Assembly: GCA_014801985.1 (NCBI GenBank)
Contig: JAAVDD010000053.1
Coordinates: 1 to 56,330 of the forward strand
From: Bacteroides sp.
GTDB taxonomy: Bacteria > Bacteroidota > Bacteroidia > Bacteroidales > Muribaculaceae
DNA: 56,330 nt
Direction of reading: 5' to 3'
The notes beneath the pieces are model-generated. The model did no database searches. It was not told the DNA's origin and saw nothing but the letters and a program-made list of their open reading frames with translations. Shown piece after piece: positions 24,869-33,353 of the stretch (positions are counted from its first letter, which is position 1; every line of letters begins with the position of its first letter). The position numbers were made by a program, and so were the translations under genes.

Positions 24869-25121
24869 GAAGTCGTTGTTTAAACTTATTTACGAATGTT
24901 AATATGAAATTGTTTTACCTTCTTTTATCAACCCTTGCGGATCTTTTCGGCTCCTTTTGTCTCTCTCAGCCGCAGACAATTGAAAATCGACGAGTTTCAA
25001 CCTTTATAAAAAGGATGAGTCTAAATCAGCTCAAAATTGAAAATCTGCGAGTTTCCAAATATAGAAGATGACGAGCCAAATCTCTTGCAATTGTTAATAA
25101 AAAATAAGTTTAAACAACTTC
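24869..25121. mobile_element. MITE-like element A (non-coding, about 253 bp)
   Basis: The ends are imperfect inverted repeats of about 21-23 bp sharing TTGTTTAAACTTATT; the left end has two extra bases. Inside are two copies of the 21-nt core (24978-24998 and, with one change, 25035-25055), each followed by a related GATGAG or GACGAG motif. The same core occurs once each in elements B and C. No open reading frame of note lies within. The transposase that moves it is not identified. Confidence 0.6.
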
Positions 25122-25146
25122 ATTTCTACATAGGAAATTTTTATTG

Positions 25147-25154
25147 TATATTTG
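25147..25154 (+). promoter_or_regulatory. -7 box (TATATTTG) before the AAA-ATPase remnant
   Basis: TATATTTG at 25147-25154 matches the -7 consensus. It predicts a start near 25161, so translation must begin at the ATG at 25171 and not at the in-frame ATG at 25144, which lies upstream of the promoter box. No good -33 box is seen at the expected distance. Confidence 0.45.
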
Positions 25155-25170
25155 TAAAAATATTAAAGTC

Positions 25171-25497
25171 ATGGCACCGCAGAAATCCCTTAGATATCCG
25201 ATAGGAATACAGACCTTCTCTGACATCATAGAGGAAGGTTACGCATATGTTGACAAGACAGGTTACATCCCTACTCTTGTCGAGCATGGGAAATATATCT
25301 TCCTGAGCCGTCCGCGCCGGTTAGGGAAGAGCCTCCTGCTTTCAACTCTTGAAGCTTATTTCGAGGGAAGGCGCGAGCTTTTCAAGGGATTGGCACTTGA
25401 CAGAATGGATGTGGAGATAGATTTCTTCACGTATCTGCTGCCGATATATGCTCCGGAAACGGGCGAGTGCAGTATAGGAGTAAAAATTAAGGGATAG
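25171..25497 (+). pseudogene. Truncated AAA-ATPase-like protein (PF09820-type), remnant
   Basis: The first 87 or so residues ([33 protein letters not shown] ... [31 protein letters not shown]) match the start of the AAA-ATPase_like family. The Walker A variant RPRRLGKS is intact. Family members usually run to 500 or more residues, with a C-terminal PD-(D/E)XK-like domain. Here the frame ends after about 108 residues with an unrelated-looking tail ([24 protein letters not shown]). An internal deletion joining the N-terminus to the last codons of the gene is the likeliest explanation. It sits between a MITE-like element and a HEPN/MNT pair, so this is an accessory patch. Confidence 0.75.
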
Positions 25498-25561
25498 TAA
25501 AATCTTTTGCATCAACAAACCACTTAACGAGATATTTATTTAAATTAGCAAGTCAGAAGAA

Positions 25562-25993
25562 ATGGAAGAACAGGATGTAAGGTGGCTGCAACGTTTCCAG
25601 AATTATCGCAAAGCATTGAAACGACTTGAGGAAGCCATTGCAATAATAACTATAAACGAAGACTCAGAAAATATTGATCTCCTTAAAGAAGGGTTGATTC
25701 AACGCTTCGAGTTCACCCATGAATTGGCATGGAAAGTGATGAAGGACTACATAGAGTACCAAGGTCCCTCCGAAATCCGGGGTTCCAGAGATGCATTCCG
25801 CAAGGCCCTTTCAATCGGCATTATTGACAATCCACTTTGGATTAACTCTATTCAGACAAGGAATCTTACCTCACATACATACGATGATGAGATTACCAAT
25901 CTTACCCTACACACCATCATTACTGAATATTACCCCCTGATGAAAGATTTTGAAACTGCCATGGCAAAGATCGTAGAGGATGAAGCTATCTGA
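25562..25993 (+). CDS. HEPN-domain protein of a HEPN/MNT pair (HepT/HI0074-like)
   Basis: This encodes 143 residues, an all-helical HEPN protein. The sequence RNLTSHTY fits the RX4HXY active-site motif of HepT-type toxins. The rest (QRFEFTHELAWKVMKDYIEYQG, EIRGSRDAFRKALSIGII) matches the nucleotidyltransferase substrate-binding HI0074 family. It overlaps the downstream MNT gene by 14 bp, the usual bicistronic arrangement. In characterised HepT/MntA systems HEPN is an RNase toxin, silenced by AMPylation or complexing by MNT. By homology this is a type VII-like toxin-antitoxin module. It could instead be the non-toxic HI0074-type pair. Confidence 0.85.
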   Translation: MEEQDVRWLQRFQNYRKALKRLEEAIAIITINEDSENIDLLKEGLIQRFEFTHELAWKVMKDYIEYQGPSEIRGSRDAFRKALSIGIIDNPLWINSIQTRNLTSHTYDDEITNLTLHTIITEYYPLMKDFETAMAKIVEDEAI

Positions 25994-26303
25994 AACTTTA
26001 GGATTGAAAGAGAGCGAATTGGACGAAATCGTAAATACATTGGCATCGTTTGAAAACGTTGAGCGAGCTATTGTTTACGGTTCTCGGGCGAAAGGGAATT
26101 ACAAGCCCTTCTCCGACGTTGACCTCACGCTTTACGGGAGGGAGCTGACTCAAATGGATATCCTTCATATTGCCGACAGATTCGAAGATTCCTACCTTCC
26201 CTATATGTTCGATATTTCCGATTTTAGCAAACTGACCAATCCCGACCTGATCGATCACATAAAACGTCGCGGCATAACAATTTTTGAAAAGCTGGAAATA
26301 TAA
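25980..26303 (+). CDS. Minimal nucleotidyltransferase (MntA-like partner)
   Basis: This encodes 107 residues of the DNA polymerase beta-like MNT superfamily. GSRAKGNYKPFSDVDL fits the GSX10DXD active-site motif exactly, so the enzyme should be able to transfer NMP. A third acid is likely in YMFDISDFSK. The start ATG at 25980 lies inside the HEPN gene (14-bp overlap), giving coupled translation. In the HepT/MntA paradigm this protein is the antitoxin that modifies a Tyr of the HEPN partner; the Tyr in its RNLTSHTY motif is the candidate. Its stop is only 5 bp from the convergent ccsA stop. Confidence 0.85.
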   Translation: MKLSETLGLKESELDEIVNTLASFENVERAIVYGSRAKGNYKPFSDVDLTLYGRELTQMDILHIADRFEDSYLPYMFDISDFSKLTNPDLIDHIKRRGITIFEKLEI

Positions 26304-26308
26304 CGGAA

Positions 26309-27664
26309 TCATACATAGCTATGCCTTCCTCCCAAGAAATAGTTGACGCCGAAATAGGTCATCAGAACGGTCAGGAAGGCAAATAGAAGATAGATGTAAA
26401 GCCATCGGCCACGAATGCGCACACACATCGGCACAATGTAGGCTATAAATGTTATCAAAGCCCATGTTTCCTTGGGATCCCAACTCCAATATGAACCCCA
26501 CGCATCTTTAGCCCATATGGAACCTGTTATGATTCCGGCTGCCAAGAAGCCTACACCGGGATAAAGCATCGTCATGCAGGAGGAACGCAACCTGTCTCCT
26601 CCCATACCTAAAGCACCGGGAATAGCGATCACAAATGTCAATGCCAGAAGAGCGTATGAGATCATCACCAAAGTGACGTGAATGGATAGCCATGGGGATT
26701 GAAGCGCCGGCATAAGCGGAGTCAAAACAGGATTCTCGCCTATAAGCCATGACACTAACGCCACACATCCCCAAAAAAGCATGGCAATGCTCAGCACACC
26801 CATGCTATCCACTCTTCTTTCACCTTTTTTCACCGATAAAAACATGAAAAGGAGGGTCAGACCTGTGCCTGCCAATACCGTAAAACTAAGCGTCTCCCCT
26901 GTATTGGAAAGCGGAATGCGTCGGGCAAGAATCCATTCAAGAGTGAAGTTTGCAATGGAGAAAAGAAAGGATAGGGAGAGTATCACACCCACCACCCGAC
27001 GAAATAGTGGATGCACCACACGTCCTGAAGAAGCATCATAAATATATATCGTCCCCGCCAATAGAGCCGCAGAGAAAAGCAATATGAATATTATCTTCAA
27101 GAAAGGGATACGATTATATAGCAATTCAAGGGAGATTCTCCATTCAGGCAATCTGACCCCATCTTTCTTTATTATCAAATCCCCGGAGATGATCCCCAAT
27201 AGAATGCCGGCCTTCTCATCGAGTTCTTCCACCGCGCGCCAATCCTTACCCCTCGCATTCTCATACAGCTTCTCGACACGATAACTCCCATCAGACTCGA
27301 AAAGCGAAGAGAGGGATACATACCTCCTCTTCGCTCCTAACTTCTCGCGCAGTCCTTTATCCTTTATCAGGATTATATGCTCATCCTTCCATTCCAAGGG
27401 ATAAAGCCTGATGGAGGCCACCACCTGTTCAGCCGATAATCCACGATACTCTGCACGCCCATACACCTTCTTCAAGAAATCACGACTTAGCGTGTTGAAT
27501 GTGACAGGAGTACGGTCGTAAATCACTGTCTCGCGTCCGAGGCTGTCGGCTTCGCTTCGCGTGATTCCCGCTATGCGCGAAGCCTCAGCCCCGGAAACTA
27601 CCGACACAAACACACAAAGAAAAAGGAGCAGTCTTACTTTTACCCAATTTTCAGAAATCCTCAT
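26309..27664 (-). CDS. ccsA: Cytochrome c assembly protein CcsA (no ResB part visible)
   Basis: This encodes about 451 residues. A hydrophobic N-terminus, then a soluble region of about 150 residues (VIYDRTPVTFNTLSRDFLKKVYG ... SGDLIIKKDG), then about eight membrane helices. They include the haem-handling WWD motif WGSYWSWDPKETWALITF and flanking His residues (SIHVTLVMISYALLAL, GGRHSYV). This is the system II haem lyase subunit that attaches haem to CXXCH proteins in the periplasm. Many Bacteroidetes carry a CcsB/ResB-CcsA fusion, but no ResB-type domain is seen here. ATG 27664 is chosen because the longer reading at 27676 would need TTG. It overlaps the Rid-like gene by 14 bp. Likely clients are the CXXCH proteins of the same operon. 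Confidence 0.8.
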   Translation of the reverse strand: MRISENWVKVRLLLFLCVFVSVVSGAEASRIAGITRSEADSLGRETVIYDRTPVTFNTLSRDFLKKVYGRAEYRGLSAEQVVASIRLYPLEWKDEHIILIKDKGLREKLGAKRRYVSLSSLFESDGSYRVEKLYENARGKDWRAVEELDEKAGILLGIISGDLIIKKDGVRLPEWRISLELLYNRIPFLKIIFILLFSAALLAGTIYIYDASSGRVVHPLFRRVVGVILSLSFLFSIANFTLEWILARRIPLSNTGETLSFTVLAGTGLTLLFMFLSVKKGERRVDSMGVLSIAMLFWGCVALVSWLIGENPVLTPLMPALQSPWLSIHVTLVMISYALLALTFVIAIPGALGMGGDRLRSSCMTMLYPGVGFLAAGIITGSIWAKDAWGSYWSWDPKETWALITFIAYIVPMCVRIRGRWLYIYLLFAFLTVLMTYFGVNYFLGGRHSYV

Positions 27665-28745
27665 AACTGCTCTCAATTGCTTTCATGGCCATACATTCCA
27701 TCTCCACCAGCCAACCCGGACGGCACACAGGAGCCAGAAGTATAACGTAAGGAATATCCGGGAAACGCTCCGCGAACATCTCGCTCACCACCCCGTAATC
27801 GGCAGGGTCTCGCAGATAGACAAGTATCTGCCCCACATTCTCCCAACCGCATTCCGCCTCGCGGAGAAGTGCCTCCACGTTAGTCCACATCCTTTCGGTC
27901 TGATGACGTATATCTCCTTCCCACACCACGCGGCCACGATTGTCAATGCTCGCCGTGCCTGAGATGAAGAGATGACGGCGGTCGCCGTAGTCGATACTTG
28001 TGGCGCGCTCGAAAGCCACACCATATTCACATGTTGGGTTAAGATATTCCGGGGCGTTGATCTGACGCATCTGCCCCTCCTTTAATCCTCGCACGGAATA
28101 GCTGTCCATCTGCACGGCCACGCTCTTATCGGCATGGCGTCCCCCTATTCCGGTGCTTGCTATGAATCGCGTCCGGGGAGTGAGTCCGAATTCTTCAAAA
28201 GCACTGTTCCGGCCTTCCACCACACCTGAATAATTCACATCCACATTTTGCACGAATAACCATGTGCGCACGCAGCTATCGAGAAGATTTCCGCCATATT
28301 CGCGAAGACGCAGCTCGGTGGTAGAGAATATATCGTAGGTTGATGCGTATGGCCCTATTCCCGGGCGGCTTGCCCCGGCCTCCATCAAATGAAGATAATT
28401 TCCACGGGCCATGGCATAGCATCCGTCGGGCTGACGCTCCGGCGAGGCATCTTCAATGAGCCATATCCAAAGCGCCACCTTCGTCAGATTGAGAGGAGCC
28501 TGTTCCACCACCGAGACGGCACAATCCGAGTCCGGGAGGAGCGAGGCTTGATTAGCTGAATCGCTCAGAAACCAACGTTTGAACACGGGACGCATCCTAT
28601 CTCCCACCTCTTCATAGAGCCTTGAGGTCTGAGCCTCTATCTCCCCCAACTGTCCGGCAAAAGAGAGCCGGGAATCATCCACCGTTATTATCGCATGAAC
28701 CTCACGGCCACCGCCGCGGGCTGTCAATTCTTTCTTCTGTATCAT
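27651..28745 (-). CDS. Rid-fold, chorismatase-like protein
   Basis: From ATG 28745 (MIQKKELTARGGG) this is about 364 residues and overlaps the upstream haem lipoprotein gene by ATGA. Any longer N-terminus would run antisense-like through that gene. The C-terminal half (HLFISGTASIDNRGRVVWEGDIRHQTERMWTNVEALLREAECGWENVGQILVYLRDPADYGVVSEMFAERFP) is clearly YjgF/Rid-like. The middle GRNSAFEEFGLTPRTRFIASTGIGG resembles FkbO/Hyg5/XanB2-type chorismatases, which cleave chorismate to pyruvate plus a hydroxylated benzoate or cyclohexadiene acid. Cytosolic, no signal peptide. Its place between haem proteins and CcsA is unusual. The catalytic assignment needs structural alignment. Confidence 0.6.
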   Translation of the reverse strand: MIQKKELTARGGGREVHAIITVDDSRLSFAGQLGEIEAQTSRLYEEVGDRMRPVFKRWFLSDSANQASLLPDSDCAVSVVEQAPLNLTKVALWIWLIEDASPERQPDGCYAMARGNYLHLMEAGASRPGIGPYASTYDIFSTTELRLREYGGNLLDSCVRTWLFVQNVDVNYSGVVEGRNSAFEEFGLTPRTRFIASTGIGGRHADKSVAVQMDSYSVRGLKEGQMRQINAPEYLNPTCEYGVAFERATSIDYGDRRHLFISGTASIDNRGRVVWEGDIRHQTERMWTNVEALLREAECGWENVGQILVYLRDPADYGVVSEMFAERFPDIPYVILLAPVCRPGWLVEMECMAMKAIESSYEDF

Positions 28746-29443
28746 TTTTCTGCTCCTTTCTCTATCCATTTCTCTATGAATCCGCTCTGCTCCGAAGGAA
28801 GCAGATTGGAATGGTTGAAACTCCATCCGGCCGAGGCATCTGTGGCGACGGCCTCCCAAAGGGTGGAACGTCGGGGCTCATCCGGTGCCACCCGCATCAT
28901 ACCCTCCACCACATTGGAAGGGACATTGACCAACATCGCCCAGGCCTTCTCACGGTTGAGGTCGAGTCCGGCGGCGGCATGGGATGTGCCCCCATGACAT
29001 TGCAGACAGGTGGTGGCAAATATGCGGTCGGCTATTATACCGAATGCCGAAACATCCACATCGCCAACGTCAAAACGCAGCGTCTCCCCTCCGGCTTGAT
29101 CATTGACCTGCATAGTGGCCAACGTCAGCACACGCTTACGCAGCGTATTGACCACGCATAGCTCCACAGTCCCCTGCGTTACGGTCACATTGGAAAGCTC
29201 CGTTTCTCCTGATCCGACTTCCACCCCCTTCGAGATCTCTGCAAAGTCGTCGCCTTCTTCGAAGACGGCAAGCACGAGGGAATATCCGGAGCCATATTCG
29301 GCACTCCCTTTAAGATCTCCGGTCATCACTACATTATAGCCCGCCCCCGTGCCGTCGCTTTCGGAAGGATATATCTTCCCTTCATCGCATCCTCCAAGAA
29401 GAGCACAGCCAAGAAGCAAGGCGATATATTTACTCGTTCTCAT
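28742..29443 (-). CDS. Mono-haem cytochrome c-like lipoprotein
   Basis: This encodes 233 residues with a lipobox at LLGGCDEG. The first 130 residues are beta-rich (YNVVMTGDLKGSAEYGSGYSLVLAVFEEGDDFAEISKG). A short cytochrome-like part follows, with the haem-binding CLQCHGGTSHAAAGLDL near residue 148 and a helix ending SEQSGFIEKWIEKGAEK. The motif resembles planctomycete-type cytochrome c domains (CxxCH G..P..GLDL). A single haem and a lipid anchor suggest an envelope electron carrier. It is 11 bp after the porin gene and overlaps the Rid-like gene by ATGA. Distal Met or His ligand is not certain. Confidence 0.8.
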   Translation of the reverse strand: MRTSKYIALLLGCALLGGCDEGKIYPSESDGTGAGYNVVMTGDLKGSAEYGSGYSLVLAVFEEGDDFAEISKGVEVGSGETELSNVTVTQGTVELCVVNTLRKRVLTLATMQVNDQAGGETLRFDVGDVDVSAFGIIADRIFATTCLQCHGGTSHAAAGLDLNREKAWAMLVNVPSNVVEGMMRVAPDEPRRSTLWEAVATDASAGWSFNHSNLLPSEQSGFIEKWIEKGAEK

Positions 29444-29454
29444 CTCATGGAGAT

Positions 29455-30666
29455 TTAGAAAGTGTATTGAATCTGAACAGTGGCGTTATGGGTGGCGAGT
29501 CCGAGATCATCGTTGTCGCGGTCGAGCTGAGTGGCGTGACCGGTGCGCCCCATATAGCGGTACATCCCCTGAAGTTTAAGATTCACACCCTTGAAATAAT
29601 AATTGACCCCGATAGCCGGCATATTGAGGAGTCCACCCTTGTCAAGGCCGTTACGGTCGAAGAAATCATATCTAAGGGCACCCTGCACGCGGTCGGTAAT
29701 GAAATAACCTCCCTGCACATATCCACCCATATAATTAAAGCTCTCATCTATCTTCTGCCTCTTTGTGAAGCCTACATGCATGAAATATGCTTCGCCAGCG
29801 AGATAGAGTCTCTTATGCATCCAAGCGGCCTCAATACCGGCTCGGAAATCGTTGGTGCTCTCATTCTCACTCTCTACATTCATCGAAGCCGAGACGCCGA
29901 CAAGCAGACGATCAAGGTCGAGCTGGCGTGGATTTCCTTGTGTGGCAGGAATCACTCCCCAGGGCTGGAATGTGAAACGCGCAGCATAAAGGAGCGAGGG
30001 GATGTGCCAATCGTCGGAGAAAGTCTTGGTGGCGAGATTCACGTTGGAACCTGTGCCGTTGAATATTCCGGCCTGATAACCCCATTTACCTTTCACAAGG
30101 CCGTGAAATTCCACACCGAGATCGAAACCTGTCATCATCGATGGAGTCACGGCATTGAGCGAATGAGGCATGATTACGGAAGCTGTCAGCGAAACAGGCA
30201 GCGTGGGGAAAAGAGTCTCTCCCAAGGTTGTGAGGGTGGCGTGGGTGAAGGGGGTCTTGAACTTTCCGACCCTTACCCCGAATGCATCTGTCACCTTCAT
30301 GTCTGCCCATGCCTGCTGAAGGATTCCGGCACCCGATGCGGCTGCATTGATGGAGAGGTTGTAGGTGATGAAACCGAAAGCACGCCCGGTGAAACCCAAG
30401 ACGGCGTATGGGATAGAGAAACCGGAGTTGTGCACATGATCTTGATTATAGGCCGGATCGAGACCCTCACTGTCATACCAGTTGAAATCTGCTGCCGTCT
30501 GCACCATCAGATAGGGTTTGAACTCGAATTTTCCATCCTTGCTCTCCCAAACGAAGCCCTTTCTTCCGGCAAAGGAGACAACACCGTTCTCTGTATCTGC
30601 GTCATACTGTGCCGAGGCTCCGAAAGCCGAGGCTGCAATAAGGATTGCTGTAATTATCTTTTTCAT
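29455..30666 (-). CDS. Outer-membrane porin-like protein
   Basis: This encodes 403 residues with a signal peptide ending SAFGASAQ. Amphipathic beta-strands run throughout and the terminus is VQIQYTF, with the final Phe expected for BamA-dependent insertion. Segments such as FKPYLMVQTAADFNWYD, AFGVRVGKFKTPFTHATL and YVQGGYFITDRVQGALRYDFFDR fit an OprO/OprP-like porin fold. It lies 8 bp after the di-haem DUF1111 gene. Substrate unknown; phosphate-selective porin annotation is common for this fold but should not be taken literally. Confidence 0.72.
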   Translation of the reverse strand: MKKIITAILIAASAFGASAQYDADTENGVVSFAGRKGFVWESKDGKFEFKPYLMVQTAADFNWYDSEGLDPAYNQDHVHNSGFSIPYAVLGFTGRAFGFITYNLSINAAASGAGILQQAWADMKVTDAFGVRVGKFKTPFTHATLTTLGETLFPTLPVSLTASVIMPHSLNAVTPSMMTGFDLGVEFHGLVKGKWGYQAGIFNGTGSNVNLATKTFSDDWHIPSLLYAARFTFQPWGVIPATQGNPRQLDLDRLLVGVSASMNVESENESTNDFRAGIEAAWMHKRLYLAGEAYFMHVGFTKRQKIDESFNYMGGYVQGGYFITDRVQGALRYDFFDRNGLDKGGLLNMPAIGVNYYFKGVNLKLQGMYRYMGRTGHATQLDRDNDDLGLATHNATVQIQYTF

Positions 30667-30674
30667 GTTGTGAG

Positions 30675-32102
30675 TTATAGCGATTCAAGGAATCTTATGA
30701 GAGCGTCGCGGTCGCTCTTCTTCATGTTTTTGAAAAGGTTCTTGGAAGCCTCACCCTCTCCACCGTGCCACATTATGGCCTCCGTAAAATTACGGGCACG
30801 GCCATCGTGAAGGAAGTATGTATGTCCGTTCACTTTCTCCTGTAAACCTATACCCCAGAGAGGAGTGGTGCGCCATTCATTACCCATTGCGAGCCCCGAC
30901 TGGTAATTATCGTTCAGACCGACACCCATTATCTCCGATCCCATGTCGTGGAGGAGGAAATCACTGTAAGGATGAATGGTCTGTCCGCCGAGCCAAGGGA
31001 TACGGGTTCCGTTGAGAAGAGTGGAGCCGGTGGAGCGCGTATGGAGCGTGGTGACATGGCATAGCTGGCACTTGGCCTCATAGAACTTCTGCTCACCCAG
31101 CTTCACCTGCGGATCGTTGACATCCCGGCGTGCCGGAACTCCAAGACACTGCATATAGAGATCCACATTCTCCATATCTTCCGTCGATACGTCGAGCTGA
31201 TCGTAAAGCAATCCCATCATGGAACCCTGTGTCATCTGATGCTGTCCCTGGCATATCTCTTCAGGATAGCGGCTGTTGGTGACTCCCATGTCGCTTGAGA
31301 AACCCAACTCAACCGTCAAGTCGGCATGTTGCGCCTTATTGCCTGAGAGTCCGAGACACGTGATTCCACGTTCCGTCACATAGTTACAGCGACCCGATAT
31401 TCCATATTCCGGATAATTGCTTTTTCTGGCAAGCGCCTCTATTTCATTGGGATCGAGTGCCATTATCTGTCCCATTCCTACGTGTCGCAAAGGGATGCGG
31501 ACAGTGCAGAAGAGATCCTCGGCCGGGATATCGTCAAGATACCAGTCTGTGATTTTATAATTAGGCTTGGCAAGCTCGTAGGTCTCGCCGTCGGGGAAAG
31601 AGAAGGTCTGATAATCCCAATCTACGCTGAACTTCCCTTCAGGTTCGACACCATAGATCGCCTGGTCATGAATCACACGACCGTAGCCCTGGAAGAAGGC
31701 ACCGTTCTTGCGTGTCACATACACCAAAGCGGATGAAAATCCATAAGGGCCAGATCCATGATCGGCCCATCCGGCAGGCTTCGTGCGCCCTGCATTGCTA
31801 TGGCAGCTTCCACAGGAATAACCGGCATAGACCGGGCCGAGACCTCCTCCATATCCATTTGAGCTGGTGCGCATATCGTCGTAGAGCTTGTCGCCACGGT
31901 TGAACCGCGAGGCGTAAGTGCCGCTCACCCAATCGGCGGGACTGTCATAGCTCTTCGAGGAGTTCATGAAAATGGAGGCTGTTCCGGCCGACATCTCATA
32001 TCCTGCCGGCACCTCCACATCAAGCACATCCATGCCCTCCCCCTCGCATGAAGCAAGGAAGAGGGCAGCGAATAGCGTTATTGCAATCGAAAATCTGTTC
32101 AT
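30675..32102 (-). CDS. Di-haem DUF1111-family (thiol oxidoreductase-like) lipoprotein
   Basis: This encodes 475 residues with a lipobox at LFLASCEGEG. Two haem-attachment motifs are visible: CGSCH near residue 97 and CQLCH near residue 343. The DUF1111 landmarks are GLGPVYAGYSCGSCHSNAGRT, FYEAKCQLCHVTTLHT, YSDFLLHDMGSE and a C-terminal FLHDGRARNFTEAIMWHGGEGEAS. The family resembles MauG/cytochrome c peroxidase and is repeatedly found beside imelysin genes. It overlaps the upstream imelysin gene by ATGA. Expected location is periplasm or membrane-anchored, with maturation by CcsA encoded four genes downstream. Confidence 0.88.
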   Translation of the reverse strand: MNRFSIAITLFAALFLASCEGEGMDVLDVEVPAGYEMSAGTASIFMNSSKSYDSPADWVSGTYASRFNRGDKLYDDMRTSSNGYGGGLGPVYAGYSCGSCHSNAGRTKPAGWADHGSGPYGFSSALVYVTRKNGAFFQGYGRVIHDQAIYGVEPEGKFSVDWDYQTFSFPDGETYELAKPNYKITDWYLDDIPAEDLFCTVRIPLRHVGMGQIMALDPNEIEALARKSNYPEYGISGRCNYVTERGITCLGLSGNKAQHADLTVELGFSSDMGVTNSRYPEEICQGQHQMTQGSMMGLLYDQLDVSTEDMENVDLYMQCLGVPARRDVNDPQVKLGEQKFYEAKCQLCHVTTLHTRSTGSTLLNGTRIPWLGGQTIHPYSDFLLHDMGSEIMGVGLNDNYQSGLAMGNEWRTTPLWGIGLQEKVNGHTYFLHDGRARNFTEAIMWHGGEGEASKNLFKNMKKSDRDALIRFLESL

Positions 32103-33283
32103 TGTGCTGTCTTACGCGGTTTTCCATCTTTAAAGAGCAGGAATTCCAGGGTGTGGAACCCACGGATATTCTGAGCTGCCTCCACAGAATCATCGTCATC
32201 ACCTTCGTTCCATTCAAGGTCGCTGAAGTTGCCGCTCTTGAGATGGTTCACGATTGCATCCTGATCGAGAGGCCAGCTATCCATATTGGGGTCAAGGCCA
32301 AGCGCATCAACAGGGCCGAAAAGGAATGCCTCGCTGCGCTCCCAAGGTTCACGAGCCGATAGCCATGCCTCGCACGCAGTCTCGAAAGCGGCATCAGTGC
32401 GATTGGAAGATAGATTCTTCACGGCTGTAGCCAACGCAGCAGCACGTTCTTTCAGCTGGGAATAGGTGGGAAGCACCACTGCATCAACATAATTACCAAC
32501 AATCTCTCCGAGCACAGAATCATAGCTTGAGGGAAGATCAGCGAAGAAAGGCTTCAGCTTGCGCGAAAGCACCTGCTCAAGGTCGGCGCAGGCATCCATA
32601 GCCGTGCGAGCCTCGGAAGAGTTGATGTTGTTGCGGAAAGGCTGCGGGATTGCAAGAATTGAGGCGGCAGCCGTATTGATTGCATCGCGCACTGTCTTGT
32701 CGAGAGTCGGATCAAGACTGTTCACGAGAGCCGCCATAGAATTTTCATTTACTGTTCCGTCGAGACTTCCAAAATAGGAATTACGCACGGAATAGATGTT
32801 ATTTGTATAATCCTCACGTGAGTGCCAGCTATACCATGACTCCACGGCATAAAGAGCCTCTTCGAGACGGTTGTTCTGATAGAGGTCGTAAGGATCACCT
32901 ATCTTGGCCTCGCCTACTTCATTTGCGATATCGGCACATCCATCGATGATCTCTTCGATGCAGTTGAGGAAGCTGGTATAACCGAAACCGTTGCCGGCAC
33001 GGAATGCAGAAGCGTATGAAGCACCTCCCTCGTAAGATTCAGTCCATGAACTGTAAAGGTCTGATGCATCTCTTGAAAGGAGCTCGGCCACCTTCATGGA
33101 ATAGTTATGCCATGCATTGGCGTTGTTGCTGCTATAATCCAGGTTCTTGGAATCAACCACATTAACCGGGTTCTGAACCTCAGAGGGTTCATTTTTGTCA
33201 TCGCTGCACGACTGGAAAGAGACGCAGCCGGCTAAGAGCAACCCTGAAAGGAGGGCGCCCTTCATGAAATCTTTTTTAATCAT
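32099..33283 (-). CDS. Imelysin-family lipoprotein
   Basis: This encodes 394 residues with a lipobox near SGLLLAGCVSFQSCSDD. It is all-helical. The C-terminal GFHTLEFLLFKDGKPRK carries the GxHxxE motif (HTLE) characteristic of imelysin/IrpA/EfeO-M75 proteins. The N-terminal VVDSKNLDYSSNNANAWHNYSMKVAELLSRDASDLYSSW is the first helix pair. These proteins are linked to iron uptake in several bacteria, with a proposed metal-binding His/Glu site; proteolytic activity is disputed. The stop overlaps the DUF1111 start (ATGA), and a 70-bp gap separates it from the upstream porin. The pairing with DUF1111 is a known conserved neighbourhood. Confidence 0.88.
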   Translation of the reverse strand: MIKKDFMKGALLSGLLLAGCVSFQSCSDDKNEPSEVQNPVNVVDSKNLDYSSNNANAWHNYSMKVAELLSRDASDLYSSWTESYEGGASYASAFRAGNGFGYTSFLNCIEEIIDGCADIANEVGEAKIGDPYDLYQNNRLEEALYAVESWYSWHSREDYTNNIYSVRNSYFGSLDGTVNENSMAALVNSLDPTLDKTVRDAINTAAASILAIPQPFRNNINSSEARTAMDACADLEQVLSRKLKPFFADLPSSYDSVLGEIVGNYVDAVVLPTYSQLKERAAALATAVKNLSSNRTDAAFETACEAWLSAREPWERSEAFLFGPVDALGLDPNMDSWPLDQDAIVNHLKSGNFSDLEWNEGDDDDSVEAAQNIRGFHTLEFLLFKDGKPRKTAQ

Positions 33284-33353
33284 ATCGGAAGTTTTATTTT
33301 TGTTTTATCTGAGGCACAGCCGCTACCGGAGAGGGCTTCGCGACTGCCGGAAT

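Noticed and set aside
28746..28859. Longer N-terminus for the Rid-like protein
   Set aside because: It would run about 115 bp into the haem lipoprotein gene; ATG 28745 gives the usual 4-bp overlap and a sensible start.
29467..30810. 447-codon open frame on the plus strand
   Set aside because: It is antisense to the porin gene and part of the DUF1111 gene, with no domain motifs and no promoter.
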